Shown piece after piece: positions 38,712 through 49,490 of a stretch of DNA of 64,000 nt. Each line of letters starts with the position of its first letter. The stretch's first letter is position 1. The DNA comes from Orthonyx spaldingii (taxonomy: Eukaryota > Chordata > Aves > Passeriformes > Orthonychidae): the NCBI GenBank assembly GCA_013397795.1, contig VZTJ01001765.1, positions 1,440,759 through 1,504,758 of the forward strand, in the 5' to 3' direction. The notes beneath the pieces were generated by a model. It saw only the letters and a list, made by a program, of their open reading frames with translations. It ran no database searches and was not told the origin of the DNA. Both the position numbers and the translations under genes were made by a program.

Positions 38712-41700
38712 AACACATACATCCTACATACATATACTATGATTATATATTGGTTTACAATGCATCTCTGAAGTTTACTGATCTACATCCTTGTAGAAAA
38801 AAGTAAGATTACAGTCTATTCTATAGATCCATGCTAAACAAAACATAAGAAATGTCTCAAGGAAACAAACCAAACAATGTAACATCTCAAGAGCAATGTC
38901 AGGACCTTTTGGAAGTGTGTTCCTACCTCAACTACCTTCAATTTCATAGAAAGAAGTCAGCCTTCACCTCTGATTAATCATGATGCAAGTCTTCGTTGTT
39001 CATTGTTTTATCTGCAAAAACTCTACTTGCCTTTTCTTCTTTCTGCTCCCCTTTACCTGATGTAGTCTTCCAATACACCATCACCCAGAAAATGCATTTT
39101 TCCCAGAGCATTTGTTACAGTTGGTTTTTTTAATTTACTCATGACACCAGCAAATCTACTTTATAATTGTAATTTGAATGCCGCAAATTATGAACTTACA
39201 ACATGCTGGATATAATTTCACTGCCTTCTCATATTCCCTTTTTGCCTTTCTCTGTTATCTTTCCTCTTATTTCAATTGCAGGCTTTTGACAGCATAGATA
39301 TTCCACTCATTCTGTGTTCATACCAAAAGCTGGGAACAGATCTCAAGATCCTAACCCAGAGAATGAGGAAGACTAAAGTATAACAAGGGAAATCATGTGA
39401 TGCACTAAGAAATCACCCAGTTTTGGCTATATCACTTACCCCTCCTTTCCTCAACAACAGCTATAAAATTTCAACCATTAAATAAACTTCAAACAACTTT
39501 CATTAAATTAAAAATACCAAATTACTGAAGTGTTTCCCTTTCCATCTAAACATGGTGCAAAGAACTATTTCATGTCATGAGCCTAAAATACACATTTAAA
39601 TTTATTTCATTCCAAAAGAGAAATAATTACAAAATAATTGAAAGGCTAATATTAATATCAAGCAACTACTCCAATATATTCAGAGGTTAAAAAAAGACAC
39701 ACACTACAGTCTGAAGTCATGTCTGTTGTCTTTATACTATGGTAGAGCATTTGCTTAAAATTCTGCCTTGAAAAGAGGTTGCGATTAATTGCACAAGGTT
39801 TATTCTTTATTTCATAAAAAGTAAACACTTAGAGCATATCACAGCATATGATGCACTGGAAACTCTGTTATATTCTAAATCTGTCCTAGAGTATGATTTT
39901 ACTTTTAGCAGGGAAATAGTCCTAACCAAAGAATGAGCATAAGCAATTTTGCCAATGGTGACAAACCAGACAAAAGTATTCATAAAGTTGAAAACACATG
40001 CAGGCAGTAAAAGTGGTAGTTGAATAGTTGAATGAGTGAAAATAAACTGAGCAACATTATTTATAAAGAAGGACACTGCAAGCTCTTGGAAACATAATTC
40101 AAGATAAATTTACGACATTAAGTATTATTTCCATGGTAGAAAATGAAGGAAAATAAGATGAGTGTTTGCGAGTAGTCATGCTGGTGATAGCCTGAAGTTT
40201 AAGAAGCAAAACCAAATCTATTTGAAAGACCCTTTTTAAAGGAGAAGTAACATGGTGTGGTTTTTGTTTTCTTTGTTGTCCAATTTTTGTTGAACTACTC
40301 AAAAGACTTAGAAGTATGGACTGCTATACAACTGCACAACTGCAGTAATAGGATCAGAAGAGGGAGATTTAATGCACAGAGAAAAACAGATAAACAGATA
40401 CAGAACTATTTAACTCAAAAATAACTAAAGTCCTAATACACACCAGCTCTCAGAAACAATCCAAGTTTTATACAACATTATTCTTTCTTTATTTTTACCC
40501 TTTTTTAAACAGGAATTGACTGACTAATGAACTGCTGTATCATGAATTGCAGTACATTTCAGTGACAATAGACAAAATGTTCTAATTAATTTGAAAACAA
40601 TAGAATGGAATACACACAGCTGTTCAAAAGGCACACAGAATCTGTGTCAACTCCCTTAAAAAGGGTTTCAGGAAGATTCCACTGTTTTGATCTTAAGGCA
40701 TTGTCAGACAGAAATGAAGGACTTGTAACCAGCTGGGGAAAGAATCACACATACACAGACACATGCACAAAGGCATATGTACACTTATGCCCAGACACAC
40801 TATGTAGATATACGGAAAATGAGACAAGTTTCTTGACTAATAAGCCATCTCAAAAAAAAAAAAAAGAAAAAGAAAAAGGTATTTCTATTAAAATAAGGGG
40901 AAACTCTTTCCATTAATATCATGAATTTCAGGGAAAATAGCAAAGCAATAGACCTATTAACTAGTGGTACCACCATAATTTGGACCCTGAGATGGCAAAC
41001 AACTTTGATTTGCTTCATTACATTTAAGCTGCTTTGGGCAGGGGTGGGACTTCCCCCCATTCTCAACCATGTTCTTAGTTATTGTTAGCAAGTGACTATT
41101 TAAGTATTTCTAATGGAAGAAGGGAAAAGCTCTCTGCTCCAAGACAGAGACCACCTCATATTTGACTAATTCAGCAGCAGCGGGAACTTGTGAATAATTT
41201 CCAGAGAGGAGAGGACTTTGTCAGTTTGTCATAGCAGTAAATTCCCAGTAGCTAGGAAAGGCTCAAACGAGAATACTTTACACTAACTCATTCACGTTAA
41301 GGGCAACAGGGTTCTTTCTATATCCCTCAGGATGTTCTCTGAAAACAGCACAGGTTACCATACGTCTTCTCACCTAACACTGTATAATGTCAGCTACATT
41401 GATTTCTCATGTATTCCCACCTTAGGAAGGGGAAAGAAATAAACAGGGGAAAATCATTTAAACAAGCAGGAAACTAAGACAAAGCAGTTACACACATGCA
41501 ACAAGTGCTTTGTTTCTCCCTTCCATACATAACACACTGCATATCCAGAGCCAAATCCAGAAGGAAGTCACCAACTAGAAAAACAGATAAACAATTCCAA
41601 GCATTATTACAAGAAAGAAAACACCAAAGATTTCATAACAAAGACACAGCAACAGGGTAGCAGTGTAACAAAAAAATGTGTGCTTATGTATTTATTTATG

Positions 41701-44295
41701 TTCATATTGGATTTACAAGTCAGGGAAAGATTCAGAACGGAAATTATATTGTATAAATAACACCTTCCTTGAAAAGCTGTCATTGCATATAAAGGCTTCA
41801 CACAAGCATTGGGGCATACTTGAAAGGAGTACTGAAGACGTACTGAAGACATACTACTACTAGAACGATGACAGTGTTGTTATCCTGTCTGGAGTTTGTT
41901 CTTTAGGTCTTTGTCATTCCCATTGCTGCCAAACTAATCAAATATAAGGAGTGCTTTGGGGAAAAAAAGTGATAGTAAAAAGCTTTCCATCAAATTTTAT
42001 AAATGTGCCCGCAAGTTGCTGCTCCATAGAAACAAATGCAGATGCCATTATCATGCATTAACAAGCTTCTTGACCTTTTATATGAGGAGAGAACCTAAAA
42101 GTGAGGCCAAAACTAAACATCAACTTAGATCTGGAAGATAAAAAAGTCATAATTAACAAAAAATTGAGGACAAAAGGACGTTTCTCTTTAAGATAGCAAA
42201 TAATAATTTAAGTAGACTTCTAGGAGTTGATTCTTTTGCCCTTTCAAAAAATACCATATGATATCTTTGAATCAAAAGACATCTAACCTTGCTTTATACC
42301 TAACCAAGAAATAGTTATCCCCAAGATCCTAAAACATTGTAGACAATTTCTCTCTAAAGACTCAAAAATAAAAATATGTATATCAACATTTTCAAAGGAA
42401 GGTTCAGCTGCACAAGCCTCAGAAACATCCAGTAGCAATCCTAATTCCCAGAAAATATTTTGATTTGGAGAAGATCCTAATTGATTAACAATTTCACTGG
42501 AAGAGTTCTAAAGGACTCTTTTACTTTATTTGTAAGCACAAACAGTGTTTAAGCAGCAATAAAAGCTGTAAGAAATCAGTACTAAAGGCGAATCTCACTG
42601 TAGCACTCAGTATCTTAAAAATGTTTCCTTTCTCAGTATATTATGAAACAACAATTCATTCCTTCCCCATGAAGGTGAAAGAAGTTTTATAATGGAGAGG
42701 AGACAGCAGTAACTGATATTATTGTTTAGAGCAAGAAGTAGCTAGAACTTCCAAGACAGAAATCTAGTTCATTCTTTCCCCTGTAAAAGATTTCCTCACA
42801 CTACATGGAAGGAACACTTCTGCATAGTCTCCCTTTTGTTATTTCCGTTTGTGGCCCACACCTCTATTTAGCACTTTATTTTAACCACTGGAAAGAAGTG
42901 CAATAGAGGTACTCTAGCATAAGAATGTATCACAGCAGCAGAAATTGCCATCTCATGTAGCACACACAGGCTACCTATGAAAGGGCAAAGCTTCTCACTC
43001 CATCACTGAGGATGACTGTTCAGTCAAGGCAACATCCTAGAAAGTGAAAGGATGAAGGATACTCATCTAAAGCTCCAGTCTTGGATTAAAGCATCTTGCC
43101 CTAAAGGCCAAGTAATCTGCTAAACTATGTACCTCGAAAAAGTGTCATGGAGGGAAAGAATGTTGGGAAAGATTTTTCATTGTCATTATCCATCCCCCCT
43201 TCATGAAATCCTCTGAGCCTTAAAAGTGCTCATGACACTTCATCACAACTAAACAATTTACAGCAGCAGCCATCACCTCACTCCAACCTTTATTTCCCAT
43301 AAATAAATTACCCCAGTCTCTCACAAATCAATCTTGCAATTTCTTACTTTGGGAACTTAACATGTTTTATTTTAGTGACTTATCCTTTTAAAGTTGAACC
43401 GACTCAAGAGGAGCCTGTTTCTGGAACATTATTTGTGATAAACGCAACATAAAGATAGCATGGAAAGAGGAGGGAATACACACATTTAATAGCAGTTTTT
43501 CCATGTTAGTTACACAACAACACACTCTTAGTCATGCGGGGTAAAAATAAAGAGACACAAGATGAGACGTGAAAAGAACGTTATCCTCTTCCCAAAAATT
43601 AATGCATGTGCACTACTTGCTTAAGAGTCCAAATCAGTTGTCATACTAGATTTGTGTAAAGCTTTAGGAAAGAATGGTGTGAGGGCTCTTTATAGAAAAT
43701 TACACCAAGTGGAGGATATTTCACTAATTAACACCCCTTCCCAAAGTAATGCTTATCTCCTTTAAAGATAAGCTTCCTTTAAGTAGCAAAAAGACCCCAA
43801 ATATTTGCAGAGCCCTGACTTCAACATCTGTTGGTATTCCCTACACACAAGTGTGCTTCTGTGTGCATGTTTATCAGAAGAGGTCATCAGGGGCTTGCTT
43901 GGTTTATTCATCATTTTAAGGCGCTCCTATTTGCAAAGCTTCTGTTAATGTCAGTGAAATCTAACCCAGACAGAAGTTTCAGAGGTCACATATTTGGCAT
44001 GCTACATTTAGAAACCCAAGTACAAAGTTGACGAGGACGCTTCAAACACAGGGGATTACAGCGGAAATAGGTCTCCTTATACCAAACTGGCTATTGAGCA
44101 GTTTCAGGGAAGAACACACTGAGACTGCATGATGCTATTAAAGCTCTTATTCTTGCTTTATTTTATCCACTGACTACATCAATTCTGTCATCTGGCAAAG
44201 CCCAGCACAGAAATAACACTTTATTTTTAATACAACAGAAAAGAAATAGACATGAGACACAAAATCATGTACTACATGACCTATAAAAAGCAGAT
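38712..44295. other. Unique intronic sequence up to RYR3 exon 1
   Basis: No second exon or classifiable transposon is visible. An A-rich tract with G interruptions lies at 40851-40879. Sequence becomes somewhat less AT-rich from about 42.7 kb towards the exon, as expected close to a promoter, but no specific element stands out. Confidence 0.5.
40851..40879 (+). repeat. A-rich tract with G interruptions
   Basis: A run of 14 A followed by GAAAAAGAAAAAGG. It resembles a retroposon tail, but no retroposon body is recognisable upstream. Confidence 0.6.
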
Positions 44296-44301
44296 ACTTA
44301 C
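44296..44301 (-). promoter_or_regulatory. RYR3: RYR3 exon 1 splice donor
   Basis: GTAAGT on the minus strand directly follows the last codon of exon 1 (ACT|GTAAGT). It matches the U1 consensus at all six intronic positions and fixes the exon end and gene direction. Confidence 0.9.
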
Positions 44302-44352
44302 AGTTCGTAGGAACTGTATTTCATCTTCCCCTCCTTCACCCCCTTCAGCCAT
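44302..44352 (-). CDS. RYR3: RYR3 coding exon 1 (ryanodine receptor 3, N-terminal 17 codons)
   Basis: Read on the minus strand from 44352, this exon encodes MAEGGEGGEDEIQFLRT and then meets a consensus donor, GTAAGT, at 44301-44296. RYR3 encodes a very large homotetrameric Ca2+-release channel of the ER/SR membrane; non-mammalian skeletal muscle uses it as the beta isoform beside RYR1. The 17 residues match the RYR3 start as I know it. RYR2 starts with 16 residues (MADGGEGEDEIQFLRT) and RYR1 with MGDAEGEDEVQFLRT, so RYR3 fits best. The next residues (EDEVVLQC) belong to exon 2. The start sits in a strong context (GCCATGG), and an in-frame TAG lies 26 codons upstream at 44428-44430, so the frame cannot extend further. 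The exon ends in phase 0, as in RYR2. Exon 2 was not found anywhere below it in the window. Confidence 0.93.
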
Positions 44353-44436
44353 GGCTCTTGAGGAGTCAGCTCTGCTGAGGCTGATCGCCTCCACCGTCAG
44401 CTCACTGCGCTCTGTACTGCTCCTCTCCTATCAGTA

Positions 44437-44451
44437 TTAGCATATAGCTAA
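44437..44451. promoter_or_regulatory. 15-bp near-palindrome in RYR3 5' region
   Basis: TTAGCATATAGCTAA is almost its own reverse complement (TTAGCTATATGCTAA), with the arms TTAGC and GCTAA exact. It lies 8 bp from the CArG-like box. It may bind a dimeric or homeodomain factor because it holds TTAG/CTAA half-sites; no specific factor can be named. Confidence 0.3.
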
Positions 44452-44458
44452 TCCACAG

Positions 44459-44468
44459 CCATATAGGG
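44459..44468. promoter_or_regulatory. CArG-like box in RYR3 5' region
   Basis: CCATATAGGG differs from the serum response factor CArG consensus CC(A/T)6GG at one position, the G in the core. It lies 107 bp upstream of the ATG. SRF/CArG control is common in muscle genes and RYR3 is a muscle gene in birds, but binding is inference only. Confidence 0.35.
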
Positions 44469-44600
44469 AGCTCAGCTAACTCCACTGCACTGCAGACTGT
44501 CAGTCAACCCCCTCACTGCCAGAGCCAACTGCGCTGCTTTTCCTGCTCATAGCAAGCGATTCTCTCCCTTTTCTCTCTACCCTGGAGGCAAACCCCCCTA

Positions 44601-46383
44601 CTGTTAAGGTATTGCAGGAAGCATTATATGCATCACTAGGTGTTGATTTTTTTCCCTCCAGATGCTGTCTGGGCGGAACAGCAATAATGGTGAAGTGTTA
44701 ATAAAAGCAGAGCTTGTGCTTCCATTTTCACAGATCAGGATAGCCAATTTTGCACTGAAATATATAAAATTCAGCAATTCTGAACATACTGATTATGCAG
44801 CAGAAGGATGTAAATCTGATGATCACAGGACAAGCTGATTTTGACAGCAGGTATTTTCAGCTTGCTTACAATAATTTCCATTTCTTGCTTCTCTGCATAA
44901 GCAGCTGCAAATCTGATTTCCAAGATGACTTCATTATCTGAACCAACTATGTGTAGTTATTTGGGCTATCCCTTTACATGTTATTTATACCTATATCCTA
45001 AGGACTTCAAGTGCTTTATCTGTACCTTTTCAGAACCTCACCTTAATATTTATAGAGGACGGTACATCAGAATCCATAAAACACAGTTATATTAAAATAA
45101 AACTTAACTTTAAATTCTACTTCAATAATGAAAAAATGTAATTAATAAAAATTGCTATTTATTACTTCAATATGAGCAAATAATCAAGGGAAAAAATAGA
45201 TAACAATAGAACAAAACTGAATTAAGTGAAGGGAGGAAAACAAAAAGGACACAAGGAAATAGAAGAAAGCACTGAGGAGGCTCTAGCCAGCCAATTCACT
45301 GCGTGATCTTGAATCTTGTGATTAGGTTGCAGCCACAGCTTACCCCTACATTCAACCCCTGAGAAGAATTACCCAAACTTTGTGCAATCCCTATTTAACT
45401 TGATACATTCCCTCACAGACTACCATATGCATACAGTCTTTTTCTCAATAAGAACATATTTATGATTTACAAATGAAAAACACAAGGCATGAAAAGGGAA
45501 GAATATCTTTCCTGGAGTCACAAGGACAAGTGTAGCACACTGAAAACTGAAACTACATACTCTGTGCCCACAAGGTAATAATTTATAAACAACTGTCCTC
45601 TGGACATGGAACCCAATGCACACAGCCCTTCTGCCCTCCAAATTAACAGTATTCTGATTTTGCACTAATTAAAATAAGCATAGTCACAAGCCAGACAATG
45701 AGATTTTCAAGATTTTCTCTCCTTGATGGCCAGAACTCTTTAAAAAATATTTTATTTCACTCTCTCTTACTAAGCTGAGAAAATCCGTCCAAAAAATAAT
45801 GCCAGTCACATTACTCAGCAATAGGCAATTTCAGGTCAAAAGTAATTCAGAAGCCTTTATCTGGTATAGTCATACAGGCTCTTCCTGACAGTCCATCCAC
45901 ACCTTTTCCCCACCCAGTAGTTTTTCTTGGTTGCTGTGAGGAAGCAAAAGAGCTTTGTGCAAGGCAAAGGCAATGTAGCAGAAAAATATTTCTCTAAAGT
46001 GCCAGAAAACTGATACGGTTGGCATTTGAACATCCATTTTTGTGTTTGGGGTTTTTTGTGGTGTTTGTTTTAACTCCAGACATCTTTGAATCAGCGTTTC
46101 TTCATCAATAAAAAGAACATACTGGAACAGATCTTCCTTATGAAATATTGTTATTCCAGAAAAAAAATAAAATCTGGGGAAAATTTGCACAAGGACAAAG
46201 CATACCACTCAGCGTTTTCACTAAAAAGAGTAGGCAGCGAGGCCTACTATGACACATGACTATCCATACATTTACATCCTTTACATTTTTATTTACATTT
46301 ATACAAATATTTACATTTACATTCTAGTGGAAGGTTTCTTTGATTCTTTCCTTCTCCGGAGTAGGGGAAGACAAGAGTGTTGG
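44601..46383. other. RYR3 5' flank, no gene seen
   Basis: A TATA-like site on the minus strand at 44623-44628 and an E-box CAGCTG at 44902-44907 are the only promoter-type words noted. A TTTACA-rich low-complexity tract lies at 46267-46325. No exon or transposon recognised. Confidence 0.5.
46267..46325 (+). repeat. TTTACA-rich low-complexity tract
   Basis: Several imperfect copies of TTTACATTTA occur in a 59-bp stretch. Confidence 0.75.
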
Positions 46384-46424
46384 AATTCTTAAGGACCCTT
46401 CCAACCTAAACCATTCTATGATTC
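46384..46424 (+). mobile_element. CR1 LINE tail fragment, ~40 bp
   Basis: Reads AAGGACCCTTCCAACCTAAA, then CCATTCTATGATTCC, which is the extreme 3' end of an avian CR1 in plus orientation. The extreme 5' truncation leaves only the terminal 40 bases. Confidence 0.88.
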
Positions 46425-47399
46425 CATTATATTCACAATGGATTTGATACAGGTATTGCGTGGCAAAACTTACATATGTAAGGACAGCTTTTCTGTAACA
46501 TCTTAAATGAAACAACCTTTCAAGCATACTATTTTACTTTGAAAGATTATAAGTAAGGAATGTCTAAAAACCTGAGAAAATACACACAAGTGCTGTATTT
46601 CCTTCACAAATAGAAATCAATGTCATTTAGTATATGTGTTGGCCAAATTTTATTTCAGTTATGCAATAAGATTTTCAGGTAGTAAGTTCTGAACATGAAA
46701 AGTTGAGATTAATCCATCTGAATCAAATGAAAAGGGGTAAAAATATAACTTTTCAAGTGTTTTCCTCATATATTGGAGTAGTCCATTAAAATGTTTCCCA
46801 TGAAATGGAAAAAATTTAGAGAAAATAATATATTTATATCAGTTAATACAGACAGCTATAGATATCTATGTCTGCAACTCTTAATAAGGCAGATGGAGGG
46901 GTTACCAATTTTTTTTCCTTTAGGCAGACATCAACATGCTAGGATATTTCTTTGCTTTTTTTTTTTAAAAACAACAGACAAAGCATATGAAAAAAGGAAT
47001 ATTGGGAATACCTTGACCTTTATAACAGAGATTAAGTAAAATTCTGATTCATGTGATTCACGTCAAACCAGTAGGTTTGGGTTTGTGTTTCTAAGGTCCT
47101 CTATTGTTTGATACTCAGCTTTACAAAATATCCCATGCATTGTTTTTGGAAACAGTATTCTGCCATAATAAGCAAAATATTTTTGTTAGATTTCCTCTTT
47201 TTAAAATTGTCAAGTGTAATGCAAAACCATTGCATAGCATTTCTATTCCCTGGTGGTTTTTTCTGCCATATGTTTAAGGAGAAAATTATTCACCTACTAC
47301 AATACAATGAGACCCACATGTCCTCAAGACATGTTTTCTATCTAGGACTTCCACATTTCTCCAAGAAATTGGCTGTAATGTTCACACACCACACGCAGT

Positions 47400-47500
47400 G
47401 TATATATGTATACACATATATCTATGTGTAGCTGTATGCAGATGTGTGTGTATAGACATATATATATATATATATATACACACACATACATATACATAGT
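47400..47500 (+). repeat. (TA)n/(CA)n/(TG)n compound microsatellite
   Basis: TATATATGTATACACA, then GTGTGTGTAT, then an uninterrupted TA run at about 47458-47478 and CACACACATACATATACATA. Confidence 0.92.
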
Positions 47501-48984
47501 CTCTCTGCTTTACTGGATATGATTGTAAAGTGCAGCGTTCCACTGTGAAGGCCACACAGGTGAAATACTCTGAATTGTGACCACCTGTGTGTTTTATGAT
47601 ATTCTATTCATCCCCATCAATCTTCCATCTGTAATTTAGCACTTTTGCTGCTAAACACACTCTGGACAGAGTTCATGGTATTTTAAAGCTATCAGAATAA
47701 CTTGTCTACAAATCAAATTTAAGGAAAACTTCCTTTCAGTTTTCATTACAAATGAAAATTGGTTATCTTGGTTATCCTTCAACATAAGCTCTTCCCTCTC
47801 ACTAAGGGATTCAGGTTGACTGACTCTTCACAAGTCCCTGATTGTAGGATAGAATTTTTATAGTAGCAGTAGCCTGGCCATGAAACAGTAAGATGGATAT
47901 TACAAAACAAAATAAACAATCGTTGTGCTGTAAAAAATTAATATCTGAACAATCTGTAAACAACGATTGTTGTGTGTATTTTACCTTTCTGAAGATTGAC
48001 TTAACGCCCCCATTCAAAGATTAATTAAATACCAAGTAGAAGATATTTACAAAACCTGTAATGGTAATATATGCATGCTGACATTTAAAAAATAGAGGTA
48101 ATACCAGTTACTAAAGAGTCTGTTGGGTGAAGAATCAAAACTATATTCCTCACCAATAATTACAGGCCTTAGTGCTAAAAGTTAGGTGCTGTTTAAAAGA
48201 CTGTCTCATCTCTGCATTCTCTATGTGCCTCTTAAGTACAAAAAACATGCAAAAATACAGGTTTAAAAATGCCATTAAAAGAAAGAAATTGTTTTCTTTA
48301 CTTCAGTAAAGTATTCAAATTCATTATGTTGGCTATATTCAGCAGTCAGCTCCTTGTTTAGCTCACAAATGTTCGGCACTTAAACAGGTGAAAAAGTAGA
48401 GAAAACTACCGTGAATATCCAATAAAAGAAGTTCTTTGATTCTGGGATTTTTTTATATTATCATCTTGTTTTGTTATTTGGGTTTTTCTGGGTTTTTTTT
48501 TTGTTTGGGTTTTATTTTTAATTTAGTCTAGAGGAATTGCATTAAACTTATATGTGGAAAACGTAGGATTTTGGTCAAGTTGAGGAAAACCTTCATCAGA
48601 AGATTACCAGTTTGAGAATTTAGAAAGAGAATGGTTTTATTTACACATATTTGCAAAATTAATTTACATTTTTTGCTGTCTTCGAAAATTTATTTTTCCT
48701 GGGTTTTATGCTCATCCTATGTCACTGCCTTGTTATATAGTACAAAGTTTTATTTTGTTTTTAAAAGTTGAGGAAATCTTTGATGCCATTTCTGTATAAA
48801 AGCATAAAGTGTATTATATAATGTTTCAGAATTCATAGCATCGTATCATATATGCTTGTAAGGCCTAATTCAGTGGCTTTATAAGCAAATTCAGCACTAC
48901 TTAATGCAAAATGAGGAAAGAACAGTATCTCAGAACAGATGCTCAAAACTTCATTCACCAATGATCAAACCTTTATGTTAGATT

Positions 48985-48996
48985 GCCATCTGGTGG
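48985..48996 (-). promoter_or_regulatory. CTCF-like motif
   Basis: The minus strand reads CCACCAGATGGC, close to the CTCF core CCACNAGRKGGC. It lies 4.6 kb upstream of the RYR3 ATG. A single motif match is weak evidence; occupancy is unknown. Confidence 0.4.
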
Positions 48997-49490
48997 TAAA
49001 GGTTTTTAAAAAGTGTCTGTGCCTAGGTAAGCATAAGTGTTCATATTATTTCAGACTAAGGTATTGGGAGTCTTATTTCCAATTTTACTATAGCTTATGC
49101 AATGCATTTTTTAATATAGTCTATGAACTGTGACAGTGTATCTTCTTAATTTTTCCCCCCAAAAAAAAGTCAAACAAAAAAAACCCCGAAACCAAAGAAA
49201 ATGTATGCTCACAAGTTTTTTCCTAAAATGCCAATACCTAAGTAGGATTTTCTCTTGTTTCCAAAAATACATTTACTGCGATCCCAGTTGACTTAAATCT
49301 GTCAAAACAAATATTTTCTACATCTTTGTAAAATCTCCCCTTGAAGTCAAAGCTCAAAGAGTGAACAGGAAAAAATACTTTACTTGAACTTCACAGACAG
49401 ATTTAATTCAGACTAGGCCCTTCAAGTTGATACTTGGAATAGCAAATACATTAGAAATTACATGGTGTAAAACATCAAGAGTGTGAATTT

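Larger units (their letters stand above)
1..44301 (-). other. RYR3: RYR3 intron 1 (partial, 3' end outside window)
   Basis: Everything on the low-coordinate side of the exon 1 donor is intron 1 of RYR3 on the minus strand. I looked for the expected exon 2 (starting EDEVVLQC) on the minus strand and saw no match, so the intron exceeds 44.3 kb. Mammalian RYR3 also has very long 5' introns. The intron carries most of the repeats listed here. Of its CR1 copies, four are antisense to the gene and two are sense. Confidence 0.75.
44353..44600 (-). other. RYR3: RYR3 5' UTR and proximal promoter (extent approximate)
   Basis: This stretch lies just upstream of the ATG on the minus strand and is clearly richer in GC than the intron on the other side. 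It holds a few CpGs but no strong island. An in-frame stop lies at 44428-44430. A purine-rich run (on minus) covers about 44558-44585. A TATA-like TATAAT on the minus strand at 44623-44628 would put a start site near 44595 and give a leader of roughly 240 nt, but nothing in the sequence fixes the cap site. It could also be an exon with an upstream acceptor, since minus-strand TTTGCCTCCAG near 44583-44595 is a weak acceptor match. Confidence 0.6.
46425..49490. other. Intergenic AT-rich sequence upstream of RYR3
   Basis: Holds the dinucleotide microsatellite at 47.4 kb, a T/G-rich tract at 48468-48520 and the CTCF-like motif at 48985-48996. No gene recognised. Confidence 0.5.

Noticed and set aside
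38540..38722. Minus-strand frame made of Tyr-His-Ile repeats
   Set aside because: It is the pentanucleotide microsatellite read in one frame, not a protein.
44252..44440. 62-codon plus-strand frame across RYR3 exon 1
   Set aside because: Antisense shadow of RYR3 exon 1 and its leader.
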